Shown piece after piece: positions 1-10,488 of a DNA stretch of 18,592 bases (its first letter is position 1; the number at the start of each line of letters is the position of its first letter). Made by a program: the position numbers and the translations under genes. This DNA comes from Zelonia costaricensis (lineage: Eukaryota > Euglenozoa > Kinetoplastea > Trypanosomatida > Trypanosomatidae), in contig JASAOO010003036.1 of assembly GCA_030849075.1 (NCBI GenBank), forward strand, positions 1-18,592, written 5' to 3'. Under the pieces are notes generated by a model. It searched no databases, was not told where the DNA came from, and saw only the letters and a list, made by a program, of their open reading frames with translations.

Positions 1-182
1 TGGACCTGATTGTGCGCGCCCACCAGGTGATGGAGCGCGGCTACGGCTTCTTCGCGAGTCGCCAGGTGGTGACGGTGTTCTCTGCACCGAACTACTGCGG
101 TGAGTTCGACAACGACGCTGCGGTGATGACGATCGATGACAAGCTGCAGTGCTCCTTCCTTCTCATCCCGGCTTTCCGCTAA
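1..182 (+). CDS. PP1-type Ser/Thr protein phosphatase catalytic subunit, copy A (3' fragment)
   Basis: This is the last ~60 residues of a PP1 catalytic subunit, cut by the window edge; the first complete codon is GAC at 3-5 and the stop is TAA at 180-182. PP1 is a metal-dependent phosphatase that removes phosphate from Ser/Thr and is directed to substrates by regulatory subunits. Visible family marks are the RAHQV segment with the metal-binding His (CAC, 21-23), the [11 protein letters not shown] loop that lies by the active site and carries the toxin-reactive Tyr and Cys, and the closing LQCSF segment of the RVxF docking groove. The protein ends a few residues later in IPAFR, as in the next copy, so it lacks the animal PP1 tail. 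It has Val (66-68) where the two complete copies have Leu. It differs from copy B at only three bases up to about position 152, then diverges at almost every synonymous site in the last codons. Confidence 0.95.
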   Translation, partial: DLIVRAHQVMERGYGFFASRQVVTVFSAPNYCGEFDNDAAVMTIDDKLQCSFLLIPAFR

Positions 183-222
183 ACGATGTTCGTCTCCAGA
201 GGATAGTGCAGGGGAAAGAGGA

Positions 223-241
223 GAGGTGCCGGATGCACCTC
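223..241 (+). repeat. 7-bp hairpin just after PP1 copy A stop
   Basis: GAGGTGC at 223-229 pairs perfectly with GCACCTC at 235-241 across a 5-base loop. It lies about 40 bases into the presumed 3' UTR. A stem this short can arise by chance; function unknown. Confidence 0.3.
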
Positions 242-2956
242 CGTGTGAGCCACTATTGGGCGCGTCAGCCGAGTCGCTGGGGCGCTACGCTTCCGCCTTG
301 GAGCGGCTTCTGCCGTGCTGGAGCACCCCATCACTCATAGTTTTCTTGTCTGGCAAGGATAGCAACGAGGTGCGCGCGGTCAGAGCTGCCAGAAGACACT
401 GACCGACGAGTGCGTAGAAGCTAGTGGAGGCGGAGAGTGCTGAAGAAGGTCCACCAAGCAGACGTTCAGCAGCAGCACGGGGTGCTCCACTCGGTCTTCG
501 CCTCCACCCTGTGTTGGCCTACAATGGTGACTGCGACGGAGACTCAGAGGTGATGAGAGAAAAAAAAGGAAAGAGGGCGCGGCTGGTTGCAGTCATCGAC
601 GCACGCCTTGAGTAGTTTCTCGCCCATGCCCTAGCGTCAGCTGTGCTGATGATGCACTTGCTCGTATCCGATGCACCCCGGCCTCCCTCTTCTACGTTTG
701 TGTTTTGCTCGGATTACGCAGGCGTCCGTTATTTGCCGTTGAGGCGTCGCACGGAACAGGGCGAAGGCGCCTTCTCCTTTCGTCCTGCTGTTTTGTTGTT
801 CCCGTTTCTGTCGCTACACGAGCGATTGCCACGATTGGTGCGTGACTCGTGTGTGCGCGTGCGTGAGTGATGCTCACCTTGTCAGCAGAGCGGAACATCT
901 TCTCCTATTTGTTTTTTTTTCTTGTGGGCAGACCCAGCGTCTTTCTCTTGGGCGTTTCTTGTTCACCTTGCGGCCACGCCTCGACCCAGCCCCTTTCAGT
1001 GCACGGTCCCTTTTCCAGTGCCCCCCTCGACGCCACAGTGGCGGCACCTGCTAGTTGTACCAGTCCCCTTGAGTGCGCGTGTGTGTGTGTGCTAGTGCTT
1101 GCAGAGCTGCGGCAGCATCACAGCCCGCTTCACTCACGCGCCAAGGAGGCTGCCCAGCTTTGTACTTTCTTTTCGGGTAGCTGCTCATTGGGCTCGTGTG
1201 AGAGGCTCTTGTGCGCCGGAGCTGTGGGTTGGCGCGATGGTGTGCATGAGTGCAGCTGATACCCACGTCGCCACCCTCCCCGCCACGTCTCTCACCCTCG
1301 CCCTCCTCCCTGCACGAAAGGTAGAGTGCATGTGTTTCGACATTGCCGCGCTGTGGTCTTGTTGAGCCCTCCCCCCCCTCGTCCCACTCGTGCGCCTTTT
1401 TCCCTGTCTGTGTCTCCGCCTCCTCGGCTCTCGGCCTCTCCGCATCCGCCCTTAGGCGCGTCGAGCGCGTTTCCACCGCCAGTTGCAGTCCGCGCGCCCC
1501 CTCCCCCCTCCGCCTCGCCTCACCGAGGGTGACCCCATTTTTTTAATTCCCGCTGTCGCGGAGGCCTCCCGCCTCCACCTCCATCGCCGCACTTTTCTTT
1601 TCTTCTTGTTCTGCATCTTTCCTTTTGCCATATCGAAGTGGTCATCTGCGCGTTGTGCTTTTGCCGTGGCGTGCCGCGTCGTGTTTGTTTTTTCGTTCCT
1701 TGTTGTCTCGTCTTTTGTTCTCGCAAGTGGAGTTTTTCTTTCTCTACTTCAGTGTTTCTTACGCCATGGCAGTTGAAAAAAAAAAAGTGAAAAGCGACAG
1801 CGCGCGTTGTGCCGCATCCCTGGCCCCTTCTCGCTGCTAGAGACAGACACGCGCGCGTCGCTGATGAGCAAGTTGCTTGATGCCCTCACGTGCACTTGCT
1901 TTGCGTGCGCGCTCGCGCTTACGCATGAGTGTGTGTATGCGTGTGTGTGCATACGCGCCGATGGGTGTGCTTTGTGCCACGGTCTGTGAGCAACTGACTG
2001 ACGTCTCTTGTTTCAACGTCTCTGTCTCTCTTCCTCTCTTCTTTTCTGTCAACCCGCTTTTGGCTCGTTTTCCATTTCCATTTCTGGCTTGGATCTTCTT
2101 CTCGTCGTGTCTCTGCTCCGCGTCGCTGTCGCTGTCGTCAACACGCGAACCTGTGTCGTTCACTTTTTCCCTTGTTTGCGTTGATCAAGCCGACATGGGT
2201 TATCACCCTCCCGTGTGATGCATTTGCTCACGACTCGCTGACTCGGCGCTTGCCCGCCTCTCCTTTTCATTGTTTTTATGCTTTGCATGTGTTCACCCTC
2301 CTTTTCTGCGTCCTTGATGTACATCTACGTAGAGTGATTGCACGGCGGCAGCCACGTACTTGCGGACTTCTGCACACGTGCACCACTCTCTTTTGAAAGC
2401 AAACGAAAAACAAACTCCAAGCAAAAGCGGCTTCCCTTTTTCTCCTTTGCGCTTCGTGGTCGTTGCGATTCTCTCCTGCCTCGAGCCGTCTCTCTCGCTT
2501 CTCCCTGTCACCGCCGCCGTGATGACCCCCGTGTTTTCCGCTCCGTCCCCTGTGTAGGCGCGCCTTCGTGGACCGAGCGCACGCCCATCGCCACGCTGAG
2601 CTCACCGGCGAAGCAGACGTCTGTCGCGCAGACACCGCTGTTTCGCACACTGTCTCGTTTCTGCGTGTGTGTGTTTGCGCGGTTCAGAGCTCACCTCGTC
2701 GCACTCGTATGGGAACAGCGGCAACGGGGGAAAACACACAAAAGGGCACGGTGTACAGCGGCCAGTGGTGAGCGGGGGGGGGGCGAGGAGGTGGCGGGCT
2801 TGTCACGTGCACACTTCAGCTCTTGTGTGTTTGTTTTTGTCGCCTTTCACGTGCCGTGTGGAAACAGCTCGTTTGGTTTTTTTTTGTTCTCCTTCTCACT
2901 TTTTTTTTCTGCTTTTCAGTGCGCTTCGATTTCGTTTCTGTTTTTGGTTTCCACTT

Positions 2957-3002
2957 TGTGTCTGTCTGTGTGTCTGTGTGTGGGTGTGTATGTGTGTGTG
3001 CT
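2957..3002 (+). repeat. Imperfect TG-rich microsatellite
   Basis: About 46 bases of interrupted TG/CTG units. It lies in a T-rich spacer where such repeats are common. Confidence 0.8.
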
Positions 3003-4191
3003 GCGTTTCCGCTGCTCCTTTCTTGTTTTTTTGACTCGTTGCTCGGTGCACAGTGCGCCGTTCTGCTCACGACTGCGGCGGAGGCCCGTGTGTACCGCGA
3101 CTCTCCCTGCGTTTCCTTTTTTTTTTTTTGTGTGCTCTCTCGGTCTTCACGTTTCTCTTGTCTTGCCTGCAAACGTCCCGCGAAGCGGGTGCGCCTTGGA
3201 AAAGGCTCACCATCCATGCCCCCTTCCTCTCCTCTCTGCGTGTCCTTCGTGTTGACGTATCCCCATATGCCGTGTGGTGCGGGTTGGGGGTGGGGGCTCG
3301 ATGCAATCGTGGGAAGGGGTCGCTCCACTGCTCTTCTTTTACGCGACCGCTCGCTTCATTCCTTCTTGCGGTGTCTGTTGGGGCTTGGACGGAAGCGGCT
3401 TTCGTATTGCTTCCTGTACACCGCGCGCGGGTGTGTAGGCGTGTGTACGAGTGTGTACGGTGCCGGCCGCTGAGCTGAAGTTGTGGCGTGGCTGGCGTCG
3501 CTGCAGACGCACGCGAACGGAAATGCAAGAGCGGCATCCCTCAGAAGTGTGCCCGGTAGCGGTGCAGGGGGTGTTTGTGTGTGTGCGACGGCGGCCCCCA
3601 GGGTGTACCACGCGAAAAGGAACCTATCGCGCACCGCTCACCCCCACTCCCTCACCTCTTCCTCTTGTTTTCTTTTTTTACCCGTAGCACTACACGTTGT
3701 AAACGAGCGGCGCGCTCTCTCTTGATAGTCCCTATTCTCGTCCACGGTCTCACCAAACGTGAATTACTGGACGGGGTCACAGCAACGCGAATACGAGGTA
3801 CGGTGCCCGATTTTCCCCCACTGCCACCCTCCTCCAGAAGCGCAAGAAGGGAGGCACAGGAGCGCACACGCTAGCAAATGTGGAGACGAGAGAGCCCCGC
3901 CAAGAGCTGCGCGTCCTTCCGCCTTTCGCACGTGTGTTTTTTCCTTCTTGCTGTCTTCCATCCCCTACTTCGGCATGCAAAAGGGGTATCGAGACGGCAC
4001 CCCCCAATCCGTGGCCCACGAGCTTCATCACCTTCTTGTTCGAACGTTAAGAAGAAAAAAAGGAACAGGAAACCCCCAAAAAGAGTCTATGATGCACGAC
4101 TACTCGCCACACGGGGCGGCGGCTGTGTCGCTATGTTTGTGTGTGTGTCAGAACTAGGACCAACCTTTTGCGCGAGAGCCGCTACAACGAA

Positions 4192-4210
4192 GGTCTTGCG
4201 ATGCAAGACC
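4192..4210 (+). repeat. Perfect 8-bp hairpin with 3-base loop
   Basis: GGTCTTGC (4192-4199) is followed by the loop GAT and then GCAAGACC (4203-4210), a perfect inverted repeat. A second 8-bp hairpin lies about 105 bases downstream, and this stretch is compositionally unlike the surrounding pyrimidine-rich spacer. It could fold in the transcript; function unknown. Confidence 0.4.
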
Positions 4211-4315
4211 CAGGATTTCTGCCATCGCCGTTCACCGAGCTCTCCATCGTGAGGCTCACACTCCATGGCGCATCGCGGCGGCGGCTCCACCCCCGCTCCT
4301 CTGCTCGCACAAGCA

Positions 4316-4340
4316 TCAAGCGCGACGGTGGTGCGCTTGA
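4316..4340 (+). repeat. Perfect 8-bp hairpin with 9-base loop
   Basis: TCAAGCGC (4316-4323) pairs with GCGCTTGA (4333-4340); a G-U pair could extend the stem inward by one. It forms a pair with the hairpin at 4192-4210. Confidence 0.4.
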
Positions 4341-5062
4341 CGTGGTCGGTAATCCCTGCACGCCAGCCTATGCATGCTGCAGAGTGAGCTCTTCGCCTGC
4401 CTTGGTGGCGTTGGCCCTCTTCTCTTTCCCTCCACCCCTCCTGCAACTCTCTCCCCGCGCTCTTCCTTCCTCGTGAACGCCTCTGCCCCGGTTTGGTTGG
4501 TTTCGCCGCGGGTCCTGCCCGAACCGCCGCTTCGACACGCACCTTCTCGCCTAAAACGCACAAACGCACACCCCAGTGTACTGCGTCACCGCCGCCACCG
4601 GCATACTGACATACACGAGAGCGAGAAGAAGAAAGAAGAAGAGGGAAGGCGTGCCGCTCACAGCCACCATTCCTTTTGCTTGAATCACATACCCCACAGT
4701 CTCCGGCACAGAGCCCACTCGTCATCGCTTTTCGTTTTTCTTTCTTTGGGAGGTTGCGATAGCATCACCACCGGCCCCTGTACGCACACACAAACGAAAA
4801 CGAACGACACAGAAAACAAAAAAGCGCCCCCGGTGCACTCAAGACGGCCGCTGCTTGGAGCCACTATACCCACACCACCCTCCGCCATATTTCCGGGAGA
4901 CTGAACTGTTTGATCTCTCCCGTACCCGCCTCCCTCGTCTGTGTGTACATCAACCCATCGGAGCTTAACCCCTTCCTCCCTGTTTCCTTCGCCAGCCCCG
5001 ACTCCCCGTCCCCTTCTTTCCACCCCCCGCTGTGGTGTGAGTTCTGCGCTGTGTGCGTGTTC

Positions 5063-5082
5063 GTGTGTGTGTGTGTGTGTGT
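5063..5082 (+). repeat. (GT)10 microsatellite
   Basis: Uninterrupted GT dinucleotides, 20 bases. Likely length-polymorphic between strains. Confidence 0.9.
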
Positions 5083-5148
5083 GACCTTGTTCTCTCAACA
5101 CAGAGTCACAGACCTAAGCCCAGCCTCCGTCCCCCCTAGTCCTCACGT

Positions 5149-5166
5149 GTCGCCCAGCTGGGCGAC
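5149..5166 (+). repeat. 18-bp perfect palindrome
   Basis: The sequence from GTCGCCCAG to CTGGGCGAC is its own reverse complement with no spacer. It could form a small cruciform, or be a symmetrical protein-binding site. As RNA it cannot fold tightly without a loop. It sits about 860 bases upstream of the PP1 copy B start, within C-rich spacer. Confidence 0.5.
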
Positions 5167-5497
5167 TCCCCGCCGTGCCCCGGGCATCGTTTCTGCGGTG
5201 CCGCCACTCTGTCTAATAGCTCCCCCCCCCTTCGGCGGACCCGCTCTCTCCCCCTGTGTCGTTCCCTTCCTTTCCACCAGTCCCTCGTCCCTTCTCCCAC
5301 CCCCGGGGTGTGCCGTTGTCAAGCCGCCGTCTTCCTTTCCTCTGCCCCGTTTGCCCTTCACCCCTTCCCTGCTGACTTTCCGAACGTGAAGCCGGCAGCT
5401 CCACCCCCGCGGCTCCCCTCCACACCCCCTACGCTGGCTGTGTCTTTCGTCCTCAGCGGTGCGCTGACGTCGTACGGCACAGACGCCGACACAGCTG

Positions 5498-5523
5498 CAC
5501 ACACACACACACACACACACACA
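5498..5523 (+). repeat. (CA)13 microsatellite
   Basis: Uninterrupted CA dinucleotides, 26 bases. This is the only long CA-oriented repeat on this strand; the other long dinucleotide runs are GT. Confidence 0.9.
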
Positions 5524-5837
5524 GCGGCTACTTTCCCCTTTCCCTTCGCGAACTGGAACACTTGTCCTTCAAATTTCGTTTGCCCTTGCTTGGATTCCTT
5601 TCCTGCGCTCTGCCCCGCTTCCACTTCACCCCCCTCCCCTCTCGCGCGCTCCCATTACCCTTCTTCTCCCACGTCACTCCCTCCAGCAGAAACATCGGAC
5701 TTGCTTGCGCACGTGCGGCTCCTTCTCCTTTTCTTTCACGCGCTTTTCCTTGTGTGTTTCCCGCTTCTCCCGCCCGCACGCAAACCGAGGGGCGCCGACA
5801 GCGCGAGCGGTGAAGCCGCGCGAGCACCTCGTCTCCC

Positions 5838-5926
5838 TTTTTTTTTCTTTTGTACCTCCGTCGGGCATTCTGTTCCCTTCCCGTTTTTCCCCTCCGTCCC
5901 CACCACCACCTACTCCTCCGCGCGAG
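5838..5926 (+). promoter_or_regulatory. Probable spliced-leader trans-splice acceptor of PP1 copy B
   Basis: A T9 run (5838-5846) and a second pyrimidine tract (about 5870-5915) are followed by the first AG at 5925-5926. Use of this site would give an 87-base 5' UTR with no upstream ATG. Two further AGs at 5959-5960 and 5971-5972 are alternative sites. The logic (polypyrimidine tract, then the first AG) follows established trypanosomatid trans-splicing; the exact site is inferred. Confidence 0.55.
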
Positions 5927-6013
5927 TCTCGCTGCGGCTTCTCGGGGCGACTCGGTATAGCACTTACACAAGTACGCGAACGGGGGGCACGCTGCCACCC
6001 TCCCTTCCCCATC

Positions 6014-6919
6014 ATGAGCAACGCCGCCATCTTCCCGATGGTGCAGGCGCTGATTGAGAAGATGCTGACGGTGAAGGGCAACCGCATGCAACGCCAGATC
6101 CTCATCAAGGAGGAGGAGATCCGCGCGGTGCTGACCGAGGTGCGCGAGATCTTCATGTCGCAGCCCATGCTGCTCGAGATCCGCCCACCGGTGCGCGTTT
6201 GCGGCGACACGCACGGTCAGTACTACGACCTGCTGCGCATCTTCGAGAAGTGCGGCTTCCCGCCATACTCGAACTACCTGTTCCTCGGCGACTACGTAGA
6301 CCGCGGCAAGCACAGTGTGGAGAACATCATTCTTCTCTACTGCTACAAGATCATCTACCGCGAGAACTTCTTCCTGCTGCGTGGCAACCACGAGTGTGCG
6401 AGCATCAACAAGATGTACGGCTTCTTCGACGACGTGAAGCGCCGCTACAATGTCAAGCTGTTCAAGACGTTCACGGACGTGTTCAACACGATGCCGGTGT
6501 GCTGTGTCATTAGCGAGAAGATCATCTGCATGCATGGCGGCCTTAGTCCCGATCTCACCTCCGTAGCCTCCGTCATGGACATCGAACGTCCCTGTGATGT
6601 GCCCGACCGCGGCATCCTGTGCGACCTGCTGTGGGCGGACCCGGAGGACGACGTGCAGGGCTTCCTGGAGAGCGACCGCGGTGTGAGCTACCTGTTCGGC
6701 GAGGACATCGTGAACGACTTCCTGGACATGGTGGACATGGACCTGATTGTGCGCGCCCATCAGGTGATGGAGCGCGGCTACGGCTTCTTCGCGAGTCGCC
6801 AGCTGGTGACGGTGTTCTCTGCACCGAACTACTGCGGTGAGTTCGACAACGACGCTGCGGTGATGACGATCGACGACAAGCTGCAGTGCTCATTTTTAAT
6901 TATTCCGGCGTTTCGGTGA
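6014..6919 (+). CDS. PP1-type Ser/Thr protein phosphatase catalytic subunit, copy B (complete, 301 aa)
   Basis: A complete PP1 catalytic subunit that hydrolyses phosphoserine/phosphothreonine using two bound metals. Motifs run in order: GDTHG (residues 64-68; metal ligands D65, H67), GDYVDRG (92-98; D93, R97), GNHE (124-127; N125, catalytic H126), MHGGLSPD (173-180; H174), R222, RAHQV (H249), [11 protein letters not shown] (269-279; Y273, C274). All catalytic residues are present, offset by +1 from animal PP1. The RVxF docking groove is nearly intact (I170, L244, F258, R262, V265, L290, C292, F294) with Gln291 for the usual Met. Gly257 replaces the usual Glu in GYEFF. The protein ends at FR301, about 30 residues short of animal PP1, so the TPPR regulatory tail is absent. 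Start: 6014 is the first ATG in this frame, with A at -3. The frame is open further upstream only without an ATG. Residues such as GNHECASIN and YCGEFDN favour PP1 over PP2A or calcineurin. Confidence 0.97.
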   Translation: MSNAAIFPMVQALIEKMLTVKGNRMQRQILIKEEEIRAVLTEVREIFMSQPMLLEIRPPVRVCGDTHGQYYDLLRIFEKCGFPPYSNYLFLGDYVDRGKHSVENIILLYCYKIIYRENFFLLRGNHECASINKMYGFFDDVKRRYNVKLFKTFTDVFNTMPVCCVISEKIICMHGGLSPDLTSVASVMDIERPCDVPDRGILCDLLWADPEDDVQGFLESDRGVSYLFGEDIVNDFLDMVDMDLIVRAHQVMERGYGFFASRQLVTVFSAPNYCGEFDNDAAVMTIDDKLQCSFLIIPAFR

Positions 6920-7620
6920 TCGCTCGTCGTGGCCGTGTGGCGGGGGGGGGCGTTTCTTGGCGGCACGCTGCCTCTTTCTCAAACGAAAAGCCGCCTTCTC
7001 GACACGTGGGGACCACAGCGTGCTGGCATGCTTCAATGGCGGTTGGCGTTGTCGGCTGACGTGTGGCGGTCTTTGTCTTTTCTCGTCGACCTCGGAGAGG
7101 CGGTGAGCGGGAGGCGTGAAGTACTTTATTCATTGTTTGGCGAGGCACAGCAGCTGTACGCGCGCTGGTTATTCTCTCTCTCTCTCGTGTCCACCTTGGG
7201 GTGGCCCTTTGTTTTGGTGTGTACCCGCCACAGCGCGCGCTCGCTGGGCGTGCTCCTCTTCCAGTCTCTCTCCCCTCGTTTCTGTTTACCGCATCCGCTG
7301 CTTCTCTTCCTGCCTTTTTTCTTTGTCTGTTTAGCGCTCGCCTCATCTCGACCTCCGCCCCTCCCCGCGTGCGAGTCGGAGCATCAAAAGTCACATACCC
7401 GCCTGTGCAGGTGCACGTCGCATCCCCCGACTCTTTGCTTGCGTTGACTTCTTACGTGCTCATGTGTAGACTGCTTCCCGGTCTTTCCGCCGTCCTTCCT
7501 GCTCCCCCGCTCGCTTCTCCTCACCTTTGACTTGAGTGTTTTCGTTTTCTTTTGTTTTTCGCTGTTCTCCCGACTCCTTTTCCTTCTTCACGTTCCCGTT
7601 TGCCTAGTGACGTTGTGTTG

Positions 7621-7652
7621 TGCGTCGGCCGTACCACGAGGCCTCCGACGCA
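7621..7652 (+). repeat. 8-bp inverted repeat with 16-base loop
   Basis: TGCGTCGG (7621-7628) pairs with CCGACGCA (7645-7652). Two GGCC tetramers (7627-7630 and 7640-7643) offer an alternative pairing. Function unknown. Confidence 0.3.
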
Positions 7653-8480
7653 AAGCGACCTCGGATTCTCGACCCTTTTTTTTTGACTGTTTTTGCCTAG
7701 CGCGAGTGCTCTACCTGGCGGGCGGAGTCGAGCACATCTGCGAAGGCGACGGAAAGCACGAAAAGCAAAAAAGTAACGAAGGGAGCGCAGGAGACACTCG
7801 TGGGCGCTGCCAGCTTCGCACGAGTGTTTCTCTTTCTCCCTTTTTTGTTGGGCTGCTCGGTCTTGCTGCTCGAGTGCCGCCCCTGTGTCGATTTGTTGTG
7901 CGGTGCCCACGCGGCCGGCGCTGCCCGCGGCACACACGCACACACACGTGCTCACCTCTCGCTGCTGTGGTTCTCCGCTCGCCAACTATTATCATTCTTT
8001 TCCGTGACGGCGTCTGCGGCTGTGCGTACTGGTGCACTCCTGTGCCTTTTGGTGTCCTCCTCTTCTGCCTTCATTGATATGCTGCGGCAAACCTCTGCCT
8101 AAGTTGACGGTCTTCTGCGAGGTTGTGTCTGTTGAGCTGTGTGTCTCTCTCTCGTGTAGGTGTGTGTGCGTGTTGAGGTGCTCCATGTGCCCATGACTGT
8201 CCCGTGTGTGCGACTTTTCCGTCGCCCCACTTCCCAAAACATCGTTTCGGCCCCTCCCCCCTCCGCGTTGTGTCTCACCCGTTTTGTAGCACAGGACTTC
8301 TGTGTCGTGTTGTTTCGTTGACTTCTTCTCCCGCTGGTCCGTTCGGGTCTCGCTGAAGGGCCTCGCTGTTGCTGCTCCGCCGTGCTCCCTTCTTTGTTTT
8401 TGTTTTCGTCTTCTGTGTCTTCGGTCTCTCTCTCAGTTTTCATTGGTGTACGAATACCGCCGTCAAGGCCTGCCCCCCCC

Positions 8481-8496
8481 CTCTCTCTCTCTCTCT
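8481..8496 (+). repeat. (CT)8 microsatellite
   Basis: Follows an eight-base C run (8473-8480) and is part of a long polypyrimidine stretch to about 8560. Confidence 0.8.
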
Positions 8497-8750
8497 CCTG
8501 CCTCTTCCCTACTTCTCCTCCTCCTCCCCCTTCCCTTTCTCTTGCTCAGCTCTCCAGACGCATCGCGTCATGCTCTTCTCGTGTCCGACTTGCCTCTTTG
8601 CCCTTCGAGTCTAGCTCGCTGCTTCCTCCTGCCTGCTGCACACCTGCGTGTGCGCTACTGATGATAATAACATCTCTGAGCCTCCGCTTTCACAGTAGCG
8701 CTTTTTGTCTTCTTCCTCTCCTGTTTATCTTTCCTCACTCTGTCCCCTAC

Positions 8751-8777
8751 GCATGCACGCATGCACGCATGCACGCA
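8751..8777 (+). repeat. Tandem repeat of GCATGCAC (3.4 copies)
   Basis: Three exact copies of the 8-base unit (8751-8758, 8759-8766, 8767-8774) plus GCA. The unit contains the palindrome GCATGC. It is followed by the related alternating sequence GGTGCACGTGCA, so the whole stretch is alternating purine-pyrimidine and could adopt Z-DNA. Confidence 0.8.
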
Positions 8778-8874
8778 GGTGCACGTGCAGACTGGGACAG
8801 CTTCCCTGTCTGTGTCTACGCGACTCGCTGCTCTGCCTCCACCGCTTTGATCCCACTCTGCCTCACATCTTCAG

Positions 8875-8886
8875 CCCCCCCCCCCC
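8875..8886 (+). repeat. C12 homopolymer
   Basis: Twelve C in a row. Prone to slippage and to sequencing length error. Confidence 0.8.
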
Positions 8887-9654
8887 TCCGACCGGCACCT
8901 CCTGCTCCTTTCTCGGCCGCAACACTACGCCGCGCTTAGCCGTGCGACGCTTTGATGCGAGCCAACTCGAGCGGGTCTGGCACTGCAACAAGCGTGCGCT
9001 TGCGTGAGGGTCGGCGCTGCTATTGACGGTGGCGTTGCATTTCCATAAGACTCAACTCTTGTGCTTGCCTCCGGCGTGTGGTTGTCCTCGTGCATGTCTT
9101 GTGCAGTCGGGTGTGGTGACTGTGCCTTTTGTACTAGCTTGCTTTCTGGCTTGCCCCTTTTCTCCATCTCCTTTCTGAGGGCCCGCTGTCTCTCCCTCAC
9201 ATTTTTTTTCTCCTCTCTCGCGTCTGTTTGCTTCTCCCTCTCCTCCTTTTGTTGTTTCACTTTTTTTGTTGTTGGGCTGGCGTGTGTGTGCGTGCGTGTG
9301 TGTTTTGGTGTTCGGTTGCAGCGATTAAGCGCATCGACAGGGCGCGTGGGTGAAGTGCATTGCTCGGCGTTCCCTTCTCTATCTTGCTGTCGCACCCAGG
9401 AGGTCAGTGCGTTTCCTACTTCCGCGTGCTCGCCGGACGAAACGGAGGACGCAGCTTTATCCGTTTTCCCCTTCACACGCACGTGCCTCCACTGCCGTAG
9501 CCCCCGCTGCGCTCAAAGTCCGTTCGTAAAACAAAGGAGAGGGCTTCTTTTCTCTTCGTTTCTTGTGCATTGTGGCCGTGTGTCTCACAAGCGGGAGTGC
9601 TTGGGGGAACGCTTCAGCGCGTGCGCGCCCGCGCATTCGTGTGCCTAGGTGTTT

Positions 9655-9672
9655 GTGTGTGTGTGTGTGTGT
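9655..9672 (+). repeat. (GT)9 microsatellite
   Basis: Uninterrupted GT units, 18 bases. Confidence 0.85.
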
Positions 9673-10488
9673 GGGTTCATCTGTGCAGAGCATCTTCGAC
9701 GGCGACGCAATTCGCGCCTCACCGTCGACGAAACCAAGACCAAAGAACGAAAAAAAAAACCAGAGCCACGATTACTTTGTAGTGAGGTTGGGCCGGGAGC
9801 GAGGGTCGCGCACGGACTTGCTTGCGCGCGCTGATGGTGCGGCGCCAGACGGGGGTCCTACGCTTCACTCTGTGGTGCTGAGAGACTCCACCGTTTGCCG
9901 TGTACGCCGGTTGGGACGGTGCGAACACGGTAACTGGAAAAAAGGAGCGACTAGGGCAGAGGCAGGCGAGCAAAAGGAAGGGGGGATGATCGGGGAGTGC
10001 ACACCGCGCGATTCTCCCTCGTCGCTCTCCACGACTTCCTCCTCTCTGCCCCGCCCCCTCGCCCGTCGTGCACCCGGATGGATTGAAGTACGCACTTCGC
10101 TTTTCCATGCTGCTCCACCCCCTTTTTTGTTTCCCCTCTTCTTGTCGTTGCCATGCACTTCTATACGCCCACGCATCGGCACACACGTGCACACGTACTC
10201 TTCACACAACACATACACGAATCGGCGTGACATCTGCCATATCCGTTTCTCGACGTGTGAAGGGAATACTATTGCGTCACCCCCACCACCACTTCATCAG
10301 TGTTCGCGCCCCATTCCTCCGCCCCTTCCCTTCCTCAATTTCCATTTTTCCAATTCAACAACTAGCACTTTTTTTTGTCTTCACTCCGGAGCCGCCGCTC
10401 GCATCGCACGCCGATTTAGTCGAGGATAGCTTCGACCAAAAAGAGAGAAAAGCAACACATCCTGCGGTGTGCTGCATCACTCCCTTCA

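Larger units (their letters stand above)
183..5924 (+). other. Intergenic spacer 1 (probable long 3' UTR and processing region)
   Basis: No supported gene lies in these ~5.7 kb. From 183 to about 1000 the composition is mixed. From about 1360 to 3450 it is mostly T/C-rich with a T13 run (3117-3129) and imperfect TG repeats (2957-3002). A-rich or purine-rich islands lie at about 2396-2425, 4048-4085 and 4615-4650. The stretch 4186-4390 has balanced composition and two short hairpins. From 4880 onward it is strongly C/T-rich with GT and CA microsatellites and runs into the splice-acceptor region of the next gene. Many reading frames are open because C/T-only sequence contains no stop codon; their translations are Ser/Pro/Leu/Phe-rich and mostly lack an ATG start. 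In trypanosomatids such DNA normally forms the 3' UTR of the upstream gene and the 5' UTR of the downstream one. Confidence 0.7.

Noticed and set aside
870..1259. 129-codon ATG frame after PP1 copy A
   Set aside because: Composition is that of the local spacer and the hydrophobic start comes from a T-run; no family recognised.
1983..1995. 13-base match TCTGTGAGCAACT shared with 18363-18375
   Set aside because: A few 13-base matches are expected by chance in 18.6 kb, and flanks do not align, so it is not evidence of a shared spacer element.
5705..6013. N-terminal extension of PP1 copy B by 103 codons
   Set aside because: The extended frame has no ATG before 6014 and would cross the predicted splice acceptor, and PP1 family length fits the 6014 start.
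5528..6760. 410-codon frame on the minus strand covering most of PP1 copy B, and the matching 253-codon frame at 12312-13073 over copy C
   Set aside because: Antisense openness is a by-product of the biased codons of the PP1 genes. Both start at the same base triplet of the conserved core, the translation is His/Val/Ala-rich with no known domain, and everything supported lies on the + strand.
8751..8777. CRISPR-like direct repeats
   Set aside because: The unit is 8 bases with no spacers and the DNA is eukaryotic, so this is a microsatellite.
9094..9648. 184-codon ATG frame in spacer 2
   Set aside because: Phe/Ser/Cys/Leu-rich product of T-rich DNA, crossed by GT-type repeats, with no recognised domain.
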